Positions 53,169 to 61,669 of a stretch of 64,000 nucleotides of DNA are shown here, piece by piece; positions within the stretch are counted from its first letter, which is position 1, and each line of letters begins with the position of its first letter. A model generated the notes under the pieces. The model was given only the letters and a program-made list of their open reading frames with translations. It did not search any database and was not told where the DNA came from. A program made the translations under genes and the position numbers. Source of the stretch: an uncultured bacterium (GTDB taxonomy: Bacteria > Bacillota > Clostridia > Oscillospirales > Oscillospiraceae); assembly GCA_949293165.1 (NCBI GenBank), contig CASFCW010000001.1, positions 23,979 to 87,978 on the forward strand, written 5' to 3'.

Positions 53169-54530
53169 TTACTCCCCTCTGTCCATAATGGGCTTGCCCT
53201 GGTTGAGCTCGTTCAAACCGGCCTGGATATGGGTGACCGCCTGGCTGGGGGAGAGCTTCACCTGCTCGCCGGAGCGCATGTCCTTCACGGCGGCCACACC
53301 CTGGCTGATCTCATCGTCCCCCAGGAAAATGACGTAGGGGACGCCCAGCTTGTCGGCGTAGGTCATCTTCTGCTTGAATTTTTTCTGCTCCCCGTAAAGC
53401 TGGGTGCGGATGCCGGCCTCCCGCAGCTGGGTGGCCAGGGAAATGGCGGGGCCCAGGTCGTCGGTCATGGGCAGGATGAGTGCGTCGGCGGGGGCGGTGT
53501 TCAGCTGGTCGTTCAGGTAGCCCTGGTCCTCCAGGACAAAGAACAGACGGGTCAGGCCGATGGAAATGCCCACGCCGGGCAGCTGCTTGTCGGTATAATA
53601 CTCCGCCAGGTTGTCGTACCGTCCGCCGGAGCAGATGGAGCCGATCTCCGGGTGGTCCAGCATGGTGGTCTCATAGACCGTGCCGGTGTAGTAATCCAGG
53701 CCGCGGGCGATGGTGAGATCCACGGCGAAATGGCTGTCCGGCACGCCGAAGGCGTCCAGATGCTTCACCACCAGGTTCATCTCCTCCAGGCCGGCATCGA
53801 AGATTTCGTTGCGGCCACGGTAGCCCTCCAGGGCGGCAAGCACCTGCTGGTTGGAGCCGGAAATGCCGATGAAGGACAGAATCTCCTCCGCCTGCTGGGC
53901 GGTGATCCCCGCATCCACCAACAGCTCCCGCACCTTGTCGGGGCCGATTTTCTCCAGCTTGTCCACGGTGCGCATAATCTCGCCGGATTGGGCGGTGAGG
54001 CCCATCATGGCATAGAAACCGTTGAGGATCTTGCGGTTGTTCACCCGGATCTGGAACCGCTTCAGCCCCAGCTTGGTAAAGGCCCGGTAGATGATGGCGG
54101 GAATCTCCGCGTCGTTGGAGGGGGCCAGCTTCCCGTCGCCGATGATGTCGATGTCCGCCTGATAGAACTCCCGGAACCGGCCCCGCTGGGCCCGTTCTCC
54201 CCGGTATACCTTGCCGATCTGGAACCGGCGGAAGGGGAAGGACAGGTCGGAATAGTGCATAGCCACATACTTGGCCAGGGGCACCGTCAGATCAAACCGC
54301 AGGGAAAGGTCGGTGTCCCCCTTCATGAAGCGGTAAATCTGCTTTTCCGTTTCGCCGCCGCCCTTGGCCAGCAGCACCTCGGAGGCCTCGATCAGGGGGG
54401 TGTCCAGGGCGGTGAAGCCGTAGAGGGAATAGGTCTCCCGCAGGATGGCGGCCATCCGGTCAAACTGTGCCTGGCGGCCGGGCAGCAGCTCCATGAAGCC
54501 GGACAGGGTGCGGGGTTGGATCTTACTCAT
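53169..54530 (-). CDS. hisS: histidyl-tRNA synthetase
   Basis: The 453-residue class II synthetase. Seen are TLSGFMELLPGRQAQFDRMA at the N-terminus, motif 2 (RYFQIGKVYRGERAQRGRFREF-like, as RRFQIGKVYRGERAQRGRFR), LTIARGLDYYTGTVYE (histidine A motif) and GVGISIGLTRLFFVL (motif 3). The anticodon domain closes the protein. The ribosome site is GAAGGAGCG. In many Firmicutes hisS and aspS are adjacent, as here. Confidence 0.95.
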   Translation of the reverse strand: MSKIQPRTLSGFMELLPGRQAQFDRMAAILRETYSLYGFTALDTPLIEASEVLLAKGGGETEKQIYRFMKGDTDLSLRFDLTVPLAKYVAMHYSDLSFPFRRFQIGKVYRGERAQRGRFREFYQADIDIIGDGKLAPSNDAEIPAIIYRAFTKLGLKRFQIRVNNRKILNGFYAMMGLTAQSGEIMRTVDKLEKIGPDKVRELLVDAGITAQQAEEILSFIGISGSNQQVLAALEGYRGRNEIFDAGLEEMNLVVKHLDAFGVPDSHFAVDLTIARGLDYYTGTVYETTMLDHPEIGSICSGGRYDNLAEYYTDKQLPGVGISIGLTRLFFVLEDQGYLNDQLNTAPADALILPMTDDLGPAISLATQLREAGIRTQLYGEQKKFKQKMTYADKLGVPYVIFLGDDEISQGVAAVKDMRSGEQVKLSPSQAVTHIQAGLNELNQGKPIMDRGE

Positions 54531-54569
54531 AGTTGTTCGCTCCTTCTAGTTTGGTGTGAGCCGGGAAGG

Positions 54570-54601
54570 TTATCCACTTTTCACCCGAACGGTGTGGATA
54601 A
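54570..54601. promoter_or_regulatory. inverted DnaA-box pair upstream of hisS
   Basis: TTATCCACT (54570-54578, one mismatch) and a perfect TGTGGATAA (54593-54601) face each other with 14 bases between them, next to the leader terminator of hisS. Confidence 0.6.
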
Positions 54602-54634
54602 AAAACGCTCCCGTCCCCGTGGTGGGACGAGAGC
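54601..54634 (-). terminator. terminator between mgsA and hisS
   Basis: On the minus strand GCTCTCGTCCC pairs with GGGACGGGAGC (one bulge-like mismatch), followed by GTTTTTTATCC. It ends the minD-mgsA transcript or works as an attenuator for hisS, since no separate promoter is clear between it and hisS. Confidence 0.75.
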
Positions 54635-54741
54635 AGGAAACGCATCAAATCGCCGCAGGTGGAGATTCCACAGTGCTGTCCCAGATGTGGATGGATTCCT
54701 TACAGGGCAAAGGGAACCCGGTTGGGGTTCATCACCTCGCG

Positions 54742-55116
54742 TCAGTCCAGGTCGCCCCGGGCCAGACCGTGGATCAGCAGCTCGGCGGTGGCCACGTTGG
54801 TGGCCATGGGGACGGAGTGCTGGTCGCACAGGCGGGAGATGTAGAGCACGCTGTCATCCATATCGGTGTCCAGTGGGGAGTTGAAGAACAGAACCATGTC
54901 GATTTCGTTGTAAATAATCCGCTGGCCGATTTGCTCCACACCGCCATGCTCGTGGGAAAGGAAGAGGTTGACCGGCAGACCCGTTGCCTCGGCAATCATA
55001 CGGCCAGTTGCGTTGGTTGCGCAGACGGTGTGCTTGGACAGAATCCCGCAGTAGGCGGTGCAGAACTGGACCATCAGTTCCTGCTTGCGGTTGTGGCACA
55101 TAATGGCAATGTTCAT
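54742..55116 (-). CDS. mgsA: methylglyoxal synthase
   Basis: A 124-residue enzyme that turns dihydroxyacetone phosphate into methylglyoxal, an overflow route of glycolysis. Family motifs are NIAIMCHNRKQELMVQF (His and Lys in the phosphate site), TNATGRMI, EHGGVEQIGQRI and the catalytic-type block FFNSPLDTDMDDSVLYISRL followed by CDQHSVPMATN. The gene is 32 bases downstream of minD. Confidence 0.93.
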   Translation of the reverse strand: MNIAIMCHNRKQELMVQFCTAYCGILSKHTVCATNATGRMIAEATGLPVNLFLSHEHGGVEQIGQRIIYNEIDMVLFFNSPLDTDMDDSVLYISRLCDQHSVPMATNVATAELLIHGLARGDLD

Positions 55117-55148
55117 GGTGTCGGTTATCCTCCTTCGATTTGATCGAG

Positions 55149-55883
55149 TCAGCGAATCCGCATAATGGGGACGCGCTGACCATCCAGACGCTTTGCGATG
55201 TTCAAAAAGGCGTTTGCGGCACCCTGACGCCCGCCCAGAATCAGGGGCTGGCCCATATTGGCGGCCAGCATGACCCGGGAATCCTCAGGGACGACGCCGA
55301 TCAGGGGCAGCCCTGCGGCATCCATGGCGTCGTCAATGGTGGTTCGCAGCTTTCGCAGCAGTTTGGGCTGTACCCGGTTCATCACCAGGTGGACCTGTGG
55401 AATCCGATACAGCTCGGATACAACCCGTTGGGCGTCCCGCAGAGAGGAGGCGTCATTCGTGGCAACCACAAGGGCGCGGTCCGCCCCGCAGATAGCCAGC
55501 CGAAAGCCCTCGCCCAGGCCGGCGGGGGAGTCAATGAGGATGTAGTCGTAACGCTCCCGGGCGGTGCGGAGCATTCCGCGGACGCTGGCCCGGGTCAGCA
55601 GGGGAGGAAGGGACATGGGAGCGGTGAGCAGGGCCAGGCCGGGCAGATCCGGATGGGTGACAGCCGCCCGGGACAGGGGGCAGCGCCCCTCCGCCACGTC
55701 GGTGAAATCCATCAGGGCGCGGTCGCTCATCCCCAGGGAGATGTCCAGATTCCGCAGTCCGATGTCCATATCAATGCAAAGCACCTGCTTGCCCAGCCGG
55801 GCCAGACAAGCGGCCACTCCGCCGGTGACAGAGGTCTTTCCGGTTCCTCCCTTTCCGGAGGCAACGGCGATTACGGTTCCCAT
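55149..55883 (-). CDS. minD: MinD-type septum-site ATPase
   Basis: The 244-residue deviant Walker ATPase: GKGGTGKTSVTGG (signature Lys and P-loop), MDIGLRNLDISLGM and DYILIDSPAGLGEGF. MinD recruits MinC to the membrane to stop polar division. The C-terminus (NIAKRLDGQRVPIMRIR) does not show the classic FLxRLFG membrane helix, so membrane binding may be weak or different. No minC or minE is in the window. I start at MGTVIAVASGKG. A modest promoter (TTGACG-16-TAGACT) lies upstream. Confidence 0.85.
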   Translation of the reverse strand: MGTVIAVASGKGGTGKTSVTGGVAACLARLGKQVLCIDMDIGLRNLDISLGMSDRALMDFTDVAEGRCPLSRAAVTHPDLPGLALLTAPMSLPPLLTRASVRGMLRTARERYDYILIDSPAGLGEGFRLAICGADRALVVATNDASSLRDAQRVVSELYRIPQVHLVMNRVQPKLLRKLRTTIDDAMDAAGLPLIGVVPEDSRVMLAANMGQPLILGGRQGAANAFLNIAKRLDGQRVPIMRIR

Positions 55884-55908
55884 GAAATTCCTCCTATCCA
55901 CCAGATTC

Positions 55909-55936
55909 AGTCTATCACAAATCCATGGGACGTCAA
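55909..55936 (-). promoter_or_regulatory. possible promoter of minD-mgsA
   Basis: On the minus strand TTGACG (55936-55931) and TAGACT (55914-55909) are 16 bases apart, 26 bases before the minD start. The rest of the 136-base gap to rsmG holds nothing I recognise. Confidence 0.5.
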
Positions 55937-56019
55937 TGGTTTTTTTAAAATTAGGGTGAGATATTTGGGGCAATCCCCTGTGAATTCCCCATATGATGAC
56001 AAAACGCCGGGCCCCGCCT

Positions 56020-56733
56020 TTACAGGGGCTGTTTTTGGATTTTGGCCCAGCGGCGGGGATACCCTTTCAGAGTGGGGGCTACCTTCCGGATGCGGATGAC
56101 CCGGTGGGTTACGTCGGTGCCTGGGATGGTGTAGTCATAGCTGTCCTCCAGGCGGCCGCCCAGCAGCTTGATGCAGTGGGCCGCCTCCTCCAGCTCCTGG
56201 CCGCAGTCCACCGTTTTCATGGCCAGAAACAGCCCGCCCACCTTGACGAAGGGGAGGCACAGCTCGCACAGCAGGCGCAGCTCCGCCACCGCCCGGGCGG
56301 TGGCGAAGTCAAAGCTGTCCCGAAACCCCTTTTCCAGGGCTTGCTCCTCCGCACGGGCGTGAATGGCCTGGATGCCGGACAGCCCCAGGGTTTGGGACAC
56401 CTCCGCCAGCCACTGCACCCGCTTGTTCAGGGTGTCCAGCAGGGTAACTTCCAGGCTGGGGCAGAGGATTTTCAGCGGCAGGCCTGGAAAACCGGCTCCG
56501 GTGCCTACGTCGATCAGGGACTTCCCCTCAAATGTCTCACAGCCCAGCAGCGCGGCGCTGTCCAGCATGTGAAGCTGGGCCACCTTGTCCGGCTGGGTGA
56601 TGGCGGTGAGGTTCATTACCTGGTTCTTTTCCAGAAGCAGCTGCCCGTACCGGGCCAGCTGTCCGGCGGCGTCAGGGGGGATGCGAGCGGTCAGCCCAAG
56701 CTCCGCCAGACCTGCGGAAATCATCTGTTCCAT
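56020..56733 (-). CDS. rsmG: 16S rRNA m7G methyltransferase RsmG (GidB)
   Basis: The 237-residue SAM enzyme methylates N7 of G527 (E. coli numbering) in 16S rRNA. Motifs: NLTAITQPDKVAQLHMLDSA, LIDVGTGAGFPGLPLKI (motif I), LEVTLLDTLNKRVQWL, and DFATARAVAELRLLCEL. Loss of this enzyme is known to give low-level streptomycin resistance in other bacteria. It usually lies near noc and parA at the origin; here they are separated by serS and mscL. Confidence 0.95.
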   Translation of the reverse strand: MEQMISAGLAELGLTARIPPDAAGQLARYGQLLLEKNQVMNLTAITQPDKVAQLHMLDSAALLGCETFEGKSLIDVGTGAGFPGLPLKILCPSLEVTLLDTLNKRVQWLAEVSQTLGLSGIQAIHARAEEQALEKGFRDSFDFATARAVAELRLLCELCLPFVKVGGLFLAMKTVDCGQELEEAAHCIKLLGGRLEDSYDYTIPGTDVTHRVIRIRKVAPTLKGYPRRWAKIQKQPL

Positions 56734-56751
56734 GCCAATTCCTCCAGATGG

Positions 56752-57123
56752 TTAAGTCAGAATTGTGACGCCAATGCACATGCCGAAGTTGCTTAGCAGC
56801 CCGGCAATCCCGATGGGAAGGGTGGCCAGGGCGACCAGAAAGCAGACCACAGCCAGCACCACGGCTGCGGCAGGGCCCGGCCGCCCGGTTGTGCGCCAGC
56901 TGACCAGCGTCAGGATGCCCAGCCCCATCAGGCCGGGGACGGCCAGCAGGGGGCCGAGGTTGGTGAGCATGACGCCGTTATAGTAATAGTAGGTGGTCAG
57001 CGCCAGAATAATCAGCACGTAGACCAGGGCAATCCACGCCAGCGTCCGTTTCACCGGGGAGGCGGGGGTGTAGCCCTCCCCCTCCGGCTTTTCAGGGGCG
57101 GGAGAGGTTCGGTTTTCTTTCAT
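56752..57123 (-). CDS. small membrane protein next to mscL
   Basis: A 123-residue protein with a polar N-terminus (KENRTSPAPEKPEGEG) and three hydrophobic helices (WIALVYVLIILALTTYYYYN, LLAVPGLMGLGILTLVSW, VVLAVVCFLVALATLPIGIA). No family is recognised. The start overlaps the mscL stop by four bases, so it is translationally coupled to the channel gene, and rsmG follows after 18 bases. Confidence 0.75.
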   Translation of the reverse strand: MKENRTSPAPEKPEGEGYTPASPVKRTLAWIALVYVLIILALTTYYYYNGVMLTNLGPLLAVPGLMGLGILTLVSWRTTGRPGPAAAVVLAVVCFLVALATLPIGIAGLLSNFGMCIGVTILT

Positions 57124-57506
57124 CCCTGGCGCTCCTTTAACAGGTCGCGGATTTCAGCCAGCAGCTGCTCCTGGGCGGTAGGGGAGGGGGGAGGGGTCTC
57201 CTCCTTCTTCTTTCGGTGGAAGCGGTTGACCACCTTGACGATGCAGAAAACCGCAAAGGCCATAATAAGGAAATTCAAAATGGCCTGGATGAAATTCCCG
57301 TAGGCGATTTGGGCCGAGCCGATGGTCAGCACCAAATCGGAAAAGGATACCCGGCCCACCAGGATTCCCAGCAGGGGCATGAGGATGTCGTTGGTCAGGG
57401 AATCGGCAATGGTCTTGAAGGCTCCGCCTACAATGACGCCCACCGCCATATCCAGGACGTTGCCCCGGGCAATGAAGGTTTTAAATTCAGAAAAAAATGC
57501 GTTCAT
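57120..57506 (-). CDS. mscL: large-conductance mechanosensitive channel MscL
   Basis: A 128-residue channel that opens under high membrane tension in osmotic downshock. It begins MNAFFSEFKTFIARGNVLDM followed by the first helix AVGVIVGGAFKTIADSLTND, then the external loop and the second helix NFLIMAFAVFCIVKVVNRF. The charged C-terminal bundle (AQEQLLAEIRDLLKERQG) is complete. The longer in-frame start is rejected because the MNAFF start has the standard N-terminus and AAAGGAGAAC before it. Confidence 0.95.
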   Translation of the reverse strand: MNAFFSEFKTFIARGNVLDMAVGVIVGGAFKTIADSLTNDILMPLLGILVGRVSFSDLVLTIGSAQIAYGNFIQAILNFLIMAFAVFCIVKVVNRFHRKKKEETPPPSPTAQEQLLAEIRDLLKERQG

Positions 57507-57816
57507 GGTTCTCCTTTGTTTCTTTTGCGCCGTCGCTGCCCACCGGCTCATTTCCTGTGCTCTGAAACCCTTGGGCCCCAAGGGTTTCAGCGGTGTCACC
57601 GTTCTGGAGCGGTTTTTGAGAGTATAAATGACCCTGAATAGGAAACGGGCGGGGGAAAACGGCTGGAAAGCGGTAATACTTTTTGTATTAATTAAAAGTT
57701 ATATTACAATTTGATAAAGGAAGCCTATCTGGGGAGAAAACCACCAGCCCCACGGGGCAATGCTCCGTGGGGCGCTGGACATGCATCTCCCTGTCGGCGG
57801 GGCAGGGGAGGGGAGG
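57507..57816. other. 310-base mscL-serS intergenic region
   Basis: From left: an isolated perfect palindrome CTGAAACCCTTGG/CCAAGGGTTTCAG (57562-57590); a long AT-rich stretch at about 57670-57720 that may hold the mscL promoter (minus-strand TTGTAA ... TACAAA, weak); and the hairpin at 57744-57778 behind serS. No ORF of note is present. Confidence 0.6.
57744..57778 (-). terminator. likely terminator after serS
   Basis: On the minus strand CCAGC and CCCCACGG pair with CCGTGGGG and GCTGG around a short loop, followed by TGGTTTTCTCC. The T-run is short, so confidence is moderate. Confidence 0.6.
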
Positions 57817-59121
57817 TTAAGCCTTGGGGGTAATGACCTCCATGCCGCCGACGTAGGGCCGAAGGGCGGCGGGGATTTTCACGCTGCCGTCAGCCTGGAG
57901 GTTGTTTTCCAGCAGGGCGATGAGCATCCGGGGCGGAGCCACCACGGTGTTGTTCAGGGTATGGGGCAGATAGGTGCGGCCGTCGCTGCCCTTGACGCGC
58001 ATTTTCAGCCGGCGGGCCTGGGCGTCGCCCAGGTTGGAGCAGGAGCACACCTCGAAGTATTTCTGCTGGCGGGGGGACCAGGCCTCAATGTCGCAGGACT
58101 TCACCTTCAGGTCGGCCAGGTCGCCGGAGCAGCATTCCAGCTGGCGGACGGGGATATCCAGGGAGCGGAACAGCTCCACGGAGTAGCGCCACATCTTCTC
58201 ATACCAGTCCATGGACTCCTCGGGCTTACACACCACCACCATTTCCTGCTTTTCAAACTGGTGGATGCGGTAGACGCCGCGCTCCTCAATGCCGTGGGCG
58301 CCCTTCTCCTTCCGGAAGCAGGGGGAGTAGGAGGTAAGGGTCTGGGGCAGCTTCTCCTCGGGGATCATCTGGTCGATGAATTTGCCGATCATGGAGTGCT
58401 CGGAGGTACCGATGAGGTACAGGTCCTCGCCCTCAATTTTATACATCATGGCGTCCATCTCCGTCTGGGACATGACGCCCTCCACCACGTTGCCGTGGAT
58501 CATGAAGGGAGGGATGCAGAAGGTAAAGCCCTTGTTAATCATGAAGTCCCGGGCATAGGCCAGCACACCCTCGTGGATGCGGGCGATGTCGCCCATCAGA
58601 TAGTAGAAGCCGTTGCCGGACACACGGCCGGCGGCGTCCATGTCAATGCCGTTGAAGGACTCCATAATCTGGGTGTGATAGGGGATTTCGTAGTCGGGCA
58701 CCACGGGCTCGCCAAAGCGCTGGATTTCCACGTTGCAGCTGTCGTCCGGGCCGATGGGGACGGAGGGGTCGATGATGTTGGGGATCTGGAGCATGATTTT
58801 GCGGATCTGTTCCGCCAGCTCCGTCTCCCGGGCCTCCAGCTCGGCCAGCCGGTCGGCGTTGGCCTTCACCTGGGCCTTGGCCTCCTCAGCCTCCGCCAGC
58901 TTGGAGGGGTCTTTTTTTGCCTGGCCCATCAGGATGCCCACCTGCTTGGACAGGCTGTTGCGCTTGGTGCGCAGGTCCTGGGCCTCGGCGATGACGGCGC
59001 GGTTTTCCTGGTCCAGGCTCAGGACCTCGTCCACCAGGGGCAGCTTGGCGTCCTGAAACTTCTTTTTAATGTTCTCCCGGACCACATCGGGATTTTCACG
59101 AACAAACTTTATATCCAGCAT
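57817..59121 (-). CDS. serS: seryl-tRNA synthetase
   Basis: The 434-residue class II enzyme with the long N-terminal coiled-coil arm (about residues 30-105) that holds the tRNA-Ser long arm. Motifs: TSEHSMIGKFIDQMI, SPCFRKEKGAHGIEERGVYR then IHQFEKQEMVV (motif 2), ECCSGDLADLK and NNTVVAPPRMLIALLENN (motif 3 region). A parS site lies 32 bases before its start. Confidence 0.96.
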   Translation of the reverse strand: MLDIKFVRENPDVVRENIKKKFQDAKLPLVDEVLSLDQENRAVIAEAQDLRTKRNSLSKQVGILMGQAKKDPSKLAEAEEAKAQVKANADRLAELEARETELAEQIRKIMLQIPNIIDPSVPIGPDDSCNVEIQRFGEPVVPDYEIPYHTQIMESFNGIDMDAAGRVSGNGFYYLMGDIARIHEGVLAYARDFMINKGFTFCIPPFMIHGNVVEGVMSQTEMDAMMYKIEGEDLYLIGTSEHSMIGKFIDQMIPEEKLPQTLTSYSPCFRKEKGAHGIEERGVYRIHQFEKQEMVVVCKPEESMDWYEKMWRYSVELFRSLDIPVRQLECCSGDLADLKVKSCDIEAWSPRQQKYFEVCSCSNLGDAQARRLKMRVKGSDGRTYLPHTLNNTVVAPPRMLIALLENNLQADGSVKIPAALRPYVGGMEVITPKA

Positions 59122-59153
59122 GATTTGTTTCCTCCAATTAGGTTTCTTTTCTC

Positions 59154-59169
59154 TGTTTCACGTGAAACA
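59154..59169. other. parS: parS centromere site 1
   Basis: The sequence TGTTTCACGTGAAACA is a perfect copy of the 16-base Firmicute parS palindrome bound by ParB. It sits in the gap between the coiled-coil gene and serS. Confidence 0.97.
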
Positions 59170-59172
59170 ATC

Positions 59173-59754
59173 TTAATATAGGTTATCGTAGATCTGCTGA
59201 TACCGCTCGGCAGGGGAGAGGCGGTCGGTCTCGGTGATGCTCTCCTTGGGCAGCCACTGGACCAGATCGGTCTCCTCAAAGGCCTGGATGAGGTTCCGGG
59301 CGGTGGTGTAGGCGTAGCGGACGTACGCCTCGTCAATCTGCCAGAACCAGTCCATGGCCTTGGCGGCGTTGGTCTGCTCCTCCAGCTGCTGCTGGATCGC
59401 GTCCAACTGGGCTTGCTGCTCCTCCAGCTGGTCGTTGAGCTGGTTGAGCTCCTCCATCAGCTTTACGTTGTCGTCGTAGATGTCCTGGGTGGATTCCATG
59501 TTGGTGATGGATTCCCGCAGGCCGGATACCGACTGGGTCAGGCTGTCCACCACCGCCTCATTCTGCCGCCGCTCCATGACGTATGTCATCAGCATCAGCG
59601 CAAAGGCCGCGGCGAACAGGATGGTGACGTAGTGGATGACCGACTTGCGCCGTTTCTCCTGGGATGCGGGAGGCGTATAGGCAGGCGGTTTTTCAGGGGC
59701 GGCGGGCGTCTGCTCCGGCGCATCCTGGGGGATGGGGGTTTTTTCTTCAGCCAT
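59173..59754 (-). CDS. coiled-coil single-pass membrane protein coupled to parB
   Basis: A 193-residue protein: Pro-rich cytoplasmic N-terminus (PEQTPAAPEKPPAYTPPAS), one membrane helix (about residues 39-60, VIHYVTILFAAAFALMLMTY), and a coiled coil (about residues 65-135, ELNQLNDQLEEQQAQLDAIQ). Its C-terminal domain ends in SPAERYQQIYDNLY. The start overlaps the parB stop by eight bases, so translation is coupled. A protein with a membrane anchor and coiled coil tied to parB is a candidate for an origin-anchoring or septum factor, but no family is recognised. Confidence 0.8.
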   Translation of the reverse strand: MAEEKTPIPQDAPEQTPAAPEKPPAYTPPASQEKRRKSVIHYVTILFAAAFALMLMTYVMERRQNEAVVDSLTQSVSGLRESITNMESTQDIYDDNVKLMEELNQLNDQLEEQQAQLDAIQQQLEEQTNAAKAMDWFWQIDEAYVRYAYTTARNLIQAFEETDLVQWLPKESITETDRLSPAERYQQIYDNLY

Positions 59755-60640
59755 GGAAGGTGCCCCCCTCTCCGCGCAGTGCGTTCAACAGGGAGAGCAG
59801 CGTCTCCAAATCTTCCGCATTATAGTATTCCAGTTGAATCTTCCCCTTTTGTCCCTGCCCGGAGATGGTCACCTTCCGTCCCAGACGGCCTGACAGGGAT
59901 TTTTCCAGCTCCCCCAGATAGAGGGAGATCTCCTGGGAGGCGGGCTCTTTTTTGGCCTCCTCCTGGCGCTGGAGGGCCTTGACCAGGTGCTCCGTCTGGC
60001 GGACGGACAGCCCGTGGGCCACCACCTGCTTGGCCGCCTCCCGCTGCAGCTCGTGGCTGGGAGCGCCCAGGATGGCCCGGGCGTGTCCGGCGGACAGCGT
60101 ACCCTCCTCCACCATTTGCAGCACATCCTCCGGCAGAGCCAGCAGGCGGAGCATATTGGCGATGGCGGGACGGGATTTTCCCATCCGCTGGGCCACCTGT
60201 TCCTGGGTCAGGCCATATTCGTCCATAAGGACCTGGTAGCCCCTGGCCTCTTCTGCGGGATTCAGGTCCTCCCGCTGCAGGTTTTCAATCAGCCCCAGCT
60301 CCATGACCTTCCGGTCATCCGCCTCTATGACGACCGCGGGAATTTCGTCCAGGCCCGCCTGCTTGGCCGCCCTCCACCGCCGCTCACCGGCGATGATCTG
60401 ATAGTAGCCGGAGGCCAGACGGCGGACTGTCAGGGGCTGGATAACGCCGTGGACCCGAATGGAGTCGGCCAGATCGGCCAGGCTTTCCGGGTCAAAGCGC
60501 TTTCTGGGTTGGTTTAGTCCAGGCTCTACCTGGGAGATGGGGAGAAGAAGGGAGCCCTCCCCCTGACCGGGCAGCTCCGGGTCGCCCAGCAGGGCGTTCA
60601 AACCACGGCCCAGTCCGTGTTCTGATGTTCGTTTTGCCAT
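59747..60640 (-). CDS. parB: chromosome partitioning protein ParB (Spo0J)
   Basis: The 297-residue CTPase that loads on parS and spreads as a clamp. N-terminus RGLNALLG, CTP box IAGERRWRAAKQAG, NLQREDLNPAEEARG, and the DNA-binding part MGKSRPAIANMLRLL. I start at MAKRTSEHGLGRGLNAL since AAGAGGTGTGC precedes it. It lies 69 bases after parA in the same direction, the standard parAB order. Confidence 0.95.
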   Translation of the reverse strand: MAKRTSEHGLGRGLNALLGDPELPGQGEGSLLLPISQVEPGLNQPRKRFDPESLADLADSIRVHGVIQPLTVRRLASGYYQIIAGERRWRAAKQAGLDEIPAVVIEADDRKVMELGLIENLQREDLNPAEEARGYQVLMDEYGLTQEQVAQRMGKSRPAIANMLRLLALPEDVLQMVEEGTLSAGHARAILGAPSHELQREAAKQVVAHGLSVRQTEHLVKALQRQEEAKKEPASQEISLYLGELEKSLSGRLGRKVTISGQGQKGKIQLEYYNAEDLETLLSLLNALRGEGGTFHG

Positions 60641-60709
60641 AGCACACCTCTTTAACATATCAAAAAGGTGGACGTCCGCCAGCCGAAAGGGGAGGGGACG
60701 TCCTGCCCA

Positions 60710-61480
60710 TTACAAACTGGCGGTATGATGGATATCCGTGATTTCCTGGGCCAGGGCGCGGTAAGCCTCCGCGCCCCGGGAATAGGGGTCATAGTCCGTC
60801 ACCGGCTTCCCGTGGCTGGGGGCCTCCGACAGACGCACATTCCTGGGGATGACCGTGGCGTATACCTGGCCGGGGAAATGGCGTTTGACCTCCTCCGCAA
60901 CCTGGAGGGAGAGGTTGGTGCGGCTGTCAAACATGGTGAGCAGCACGCCCTCCAGGGCCAGGGCGGGGTTCAGCCCCCGCTTTACCAGGCGCACCGTGGA
61001 CAGCAAGTCGCTCAGCCCCTCCAGGGCATAGTATTCACACTGCACCGGCACCAAAAGGGTGCCCGCGGCGCACAGGGCGTTGACGGTAAGCATCTCCAGG
61101 GAAGGGGGGCAGTCGATTAAAATGTAATCATAGCCGGAGGACAGCTGATCCAGCGCCTTCTTCAGCAGCCGTTCCCGGTCGGGAATGGCAATCATTTCAA
61201 TCCCGGCCCCCGCCAGCGCCTTGTTGGAGGGGATGACGTCCCCGTACTTGGTGGAGACCACCGCCTTGCGGGGGTCGGCATCGTTGATGAGCACATCATA
61301 TACGTTGGGGGATGCGGTGTTTTTATCCACGCCCATGCCGGAGGTAGCGTTGGCCTGGGGATCAAAGTCGCACAGAAGGACGCGCTTGCCAAGGGCGGAT
61401 AAGGCTGCGGTTAAGTTGACCGTGGTTGTGGTTTTGCCCACGCCCCCTTTCTGATTTACAATGGCAATGATTCTGGCCAT
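60710..61480 (-). CDS. parA: chromosome partitioning ATPase ParA (Soj)
   Basis: A 256-residue ParA: MARIIAIVNQKGGVGKTTTT (deviant Walker A), LLCDFDPQANATSGMGV and DYILIDCPPSLEMLTVNA. It drives origin movement with ParB and influences DnaA. I start at the ATG with GGAGGTACCC before it. It is between noc and parB, like in B. subtilis. Confidence 0.96.
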   Translation of the reverse strand: MARIIAIVNQKGGVGKTTTTVNLTAALSALGKRVLLCDFDPQANATSGMGVDKNTASPNVYDVLINDADPRKAVVSTKYGDVIPSNKALAGAGIEMIAIPDRERLLKKALDQLSSGYDYILIDCPPSLEMLTVNALCAAGTLLVPVQCEYYALEGLSDLLSTVRLVKRGLNPALALEGVLLTMFDSRTNLSLQVAEEVKRHFPGQVYATVIPRNVRLSEAPSHGKPVTDYDPYSRGAEAYRALAQEITDIHHTASL

Positions 61481-61669
61481 AGGGTACCTCCTGACGGGAA
61501 ATGGGTTCCTCGCCCCTGAAAAAGTGGGGCGGGGGCGGAACGGCCGCAACGACGGCCGAACCGGTAACCCTTATTATATCAACCGGAGCAAAGTGTTGCA
61601 ACTCTTTTCCCGGTTTTTCCCCCAGGAATTCCAGACAAGAGGCAGAAATGTTTCACGTGAAACAGCCGT
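61481..61669. other. noc-parA intergenic region with parS site 2
   Basis: The 189-base gap holds the parS site at 61649-61664 and no other clear gene. A possible minus-strand promoter for parA was not certain. Confidence 0.5.
61649..61664. other. parS: parS centromere site 2
   Basis: A second perfect TGTTTCACGTGAAACA, 2.5 kb from the first. It lies directly downstream of the noc stop codon. The two sites frame parA, parB and the coiled-coil gene. Confidence 0.97.
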
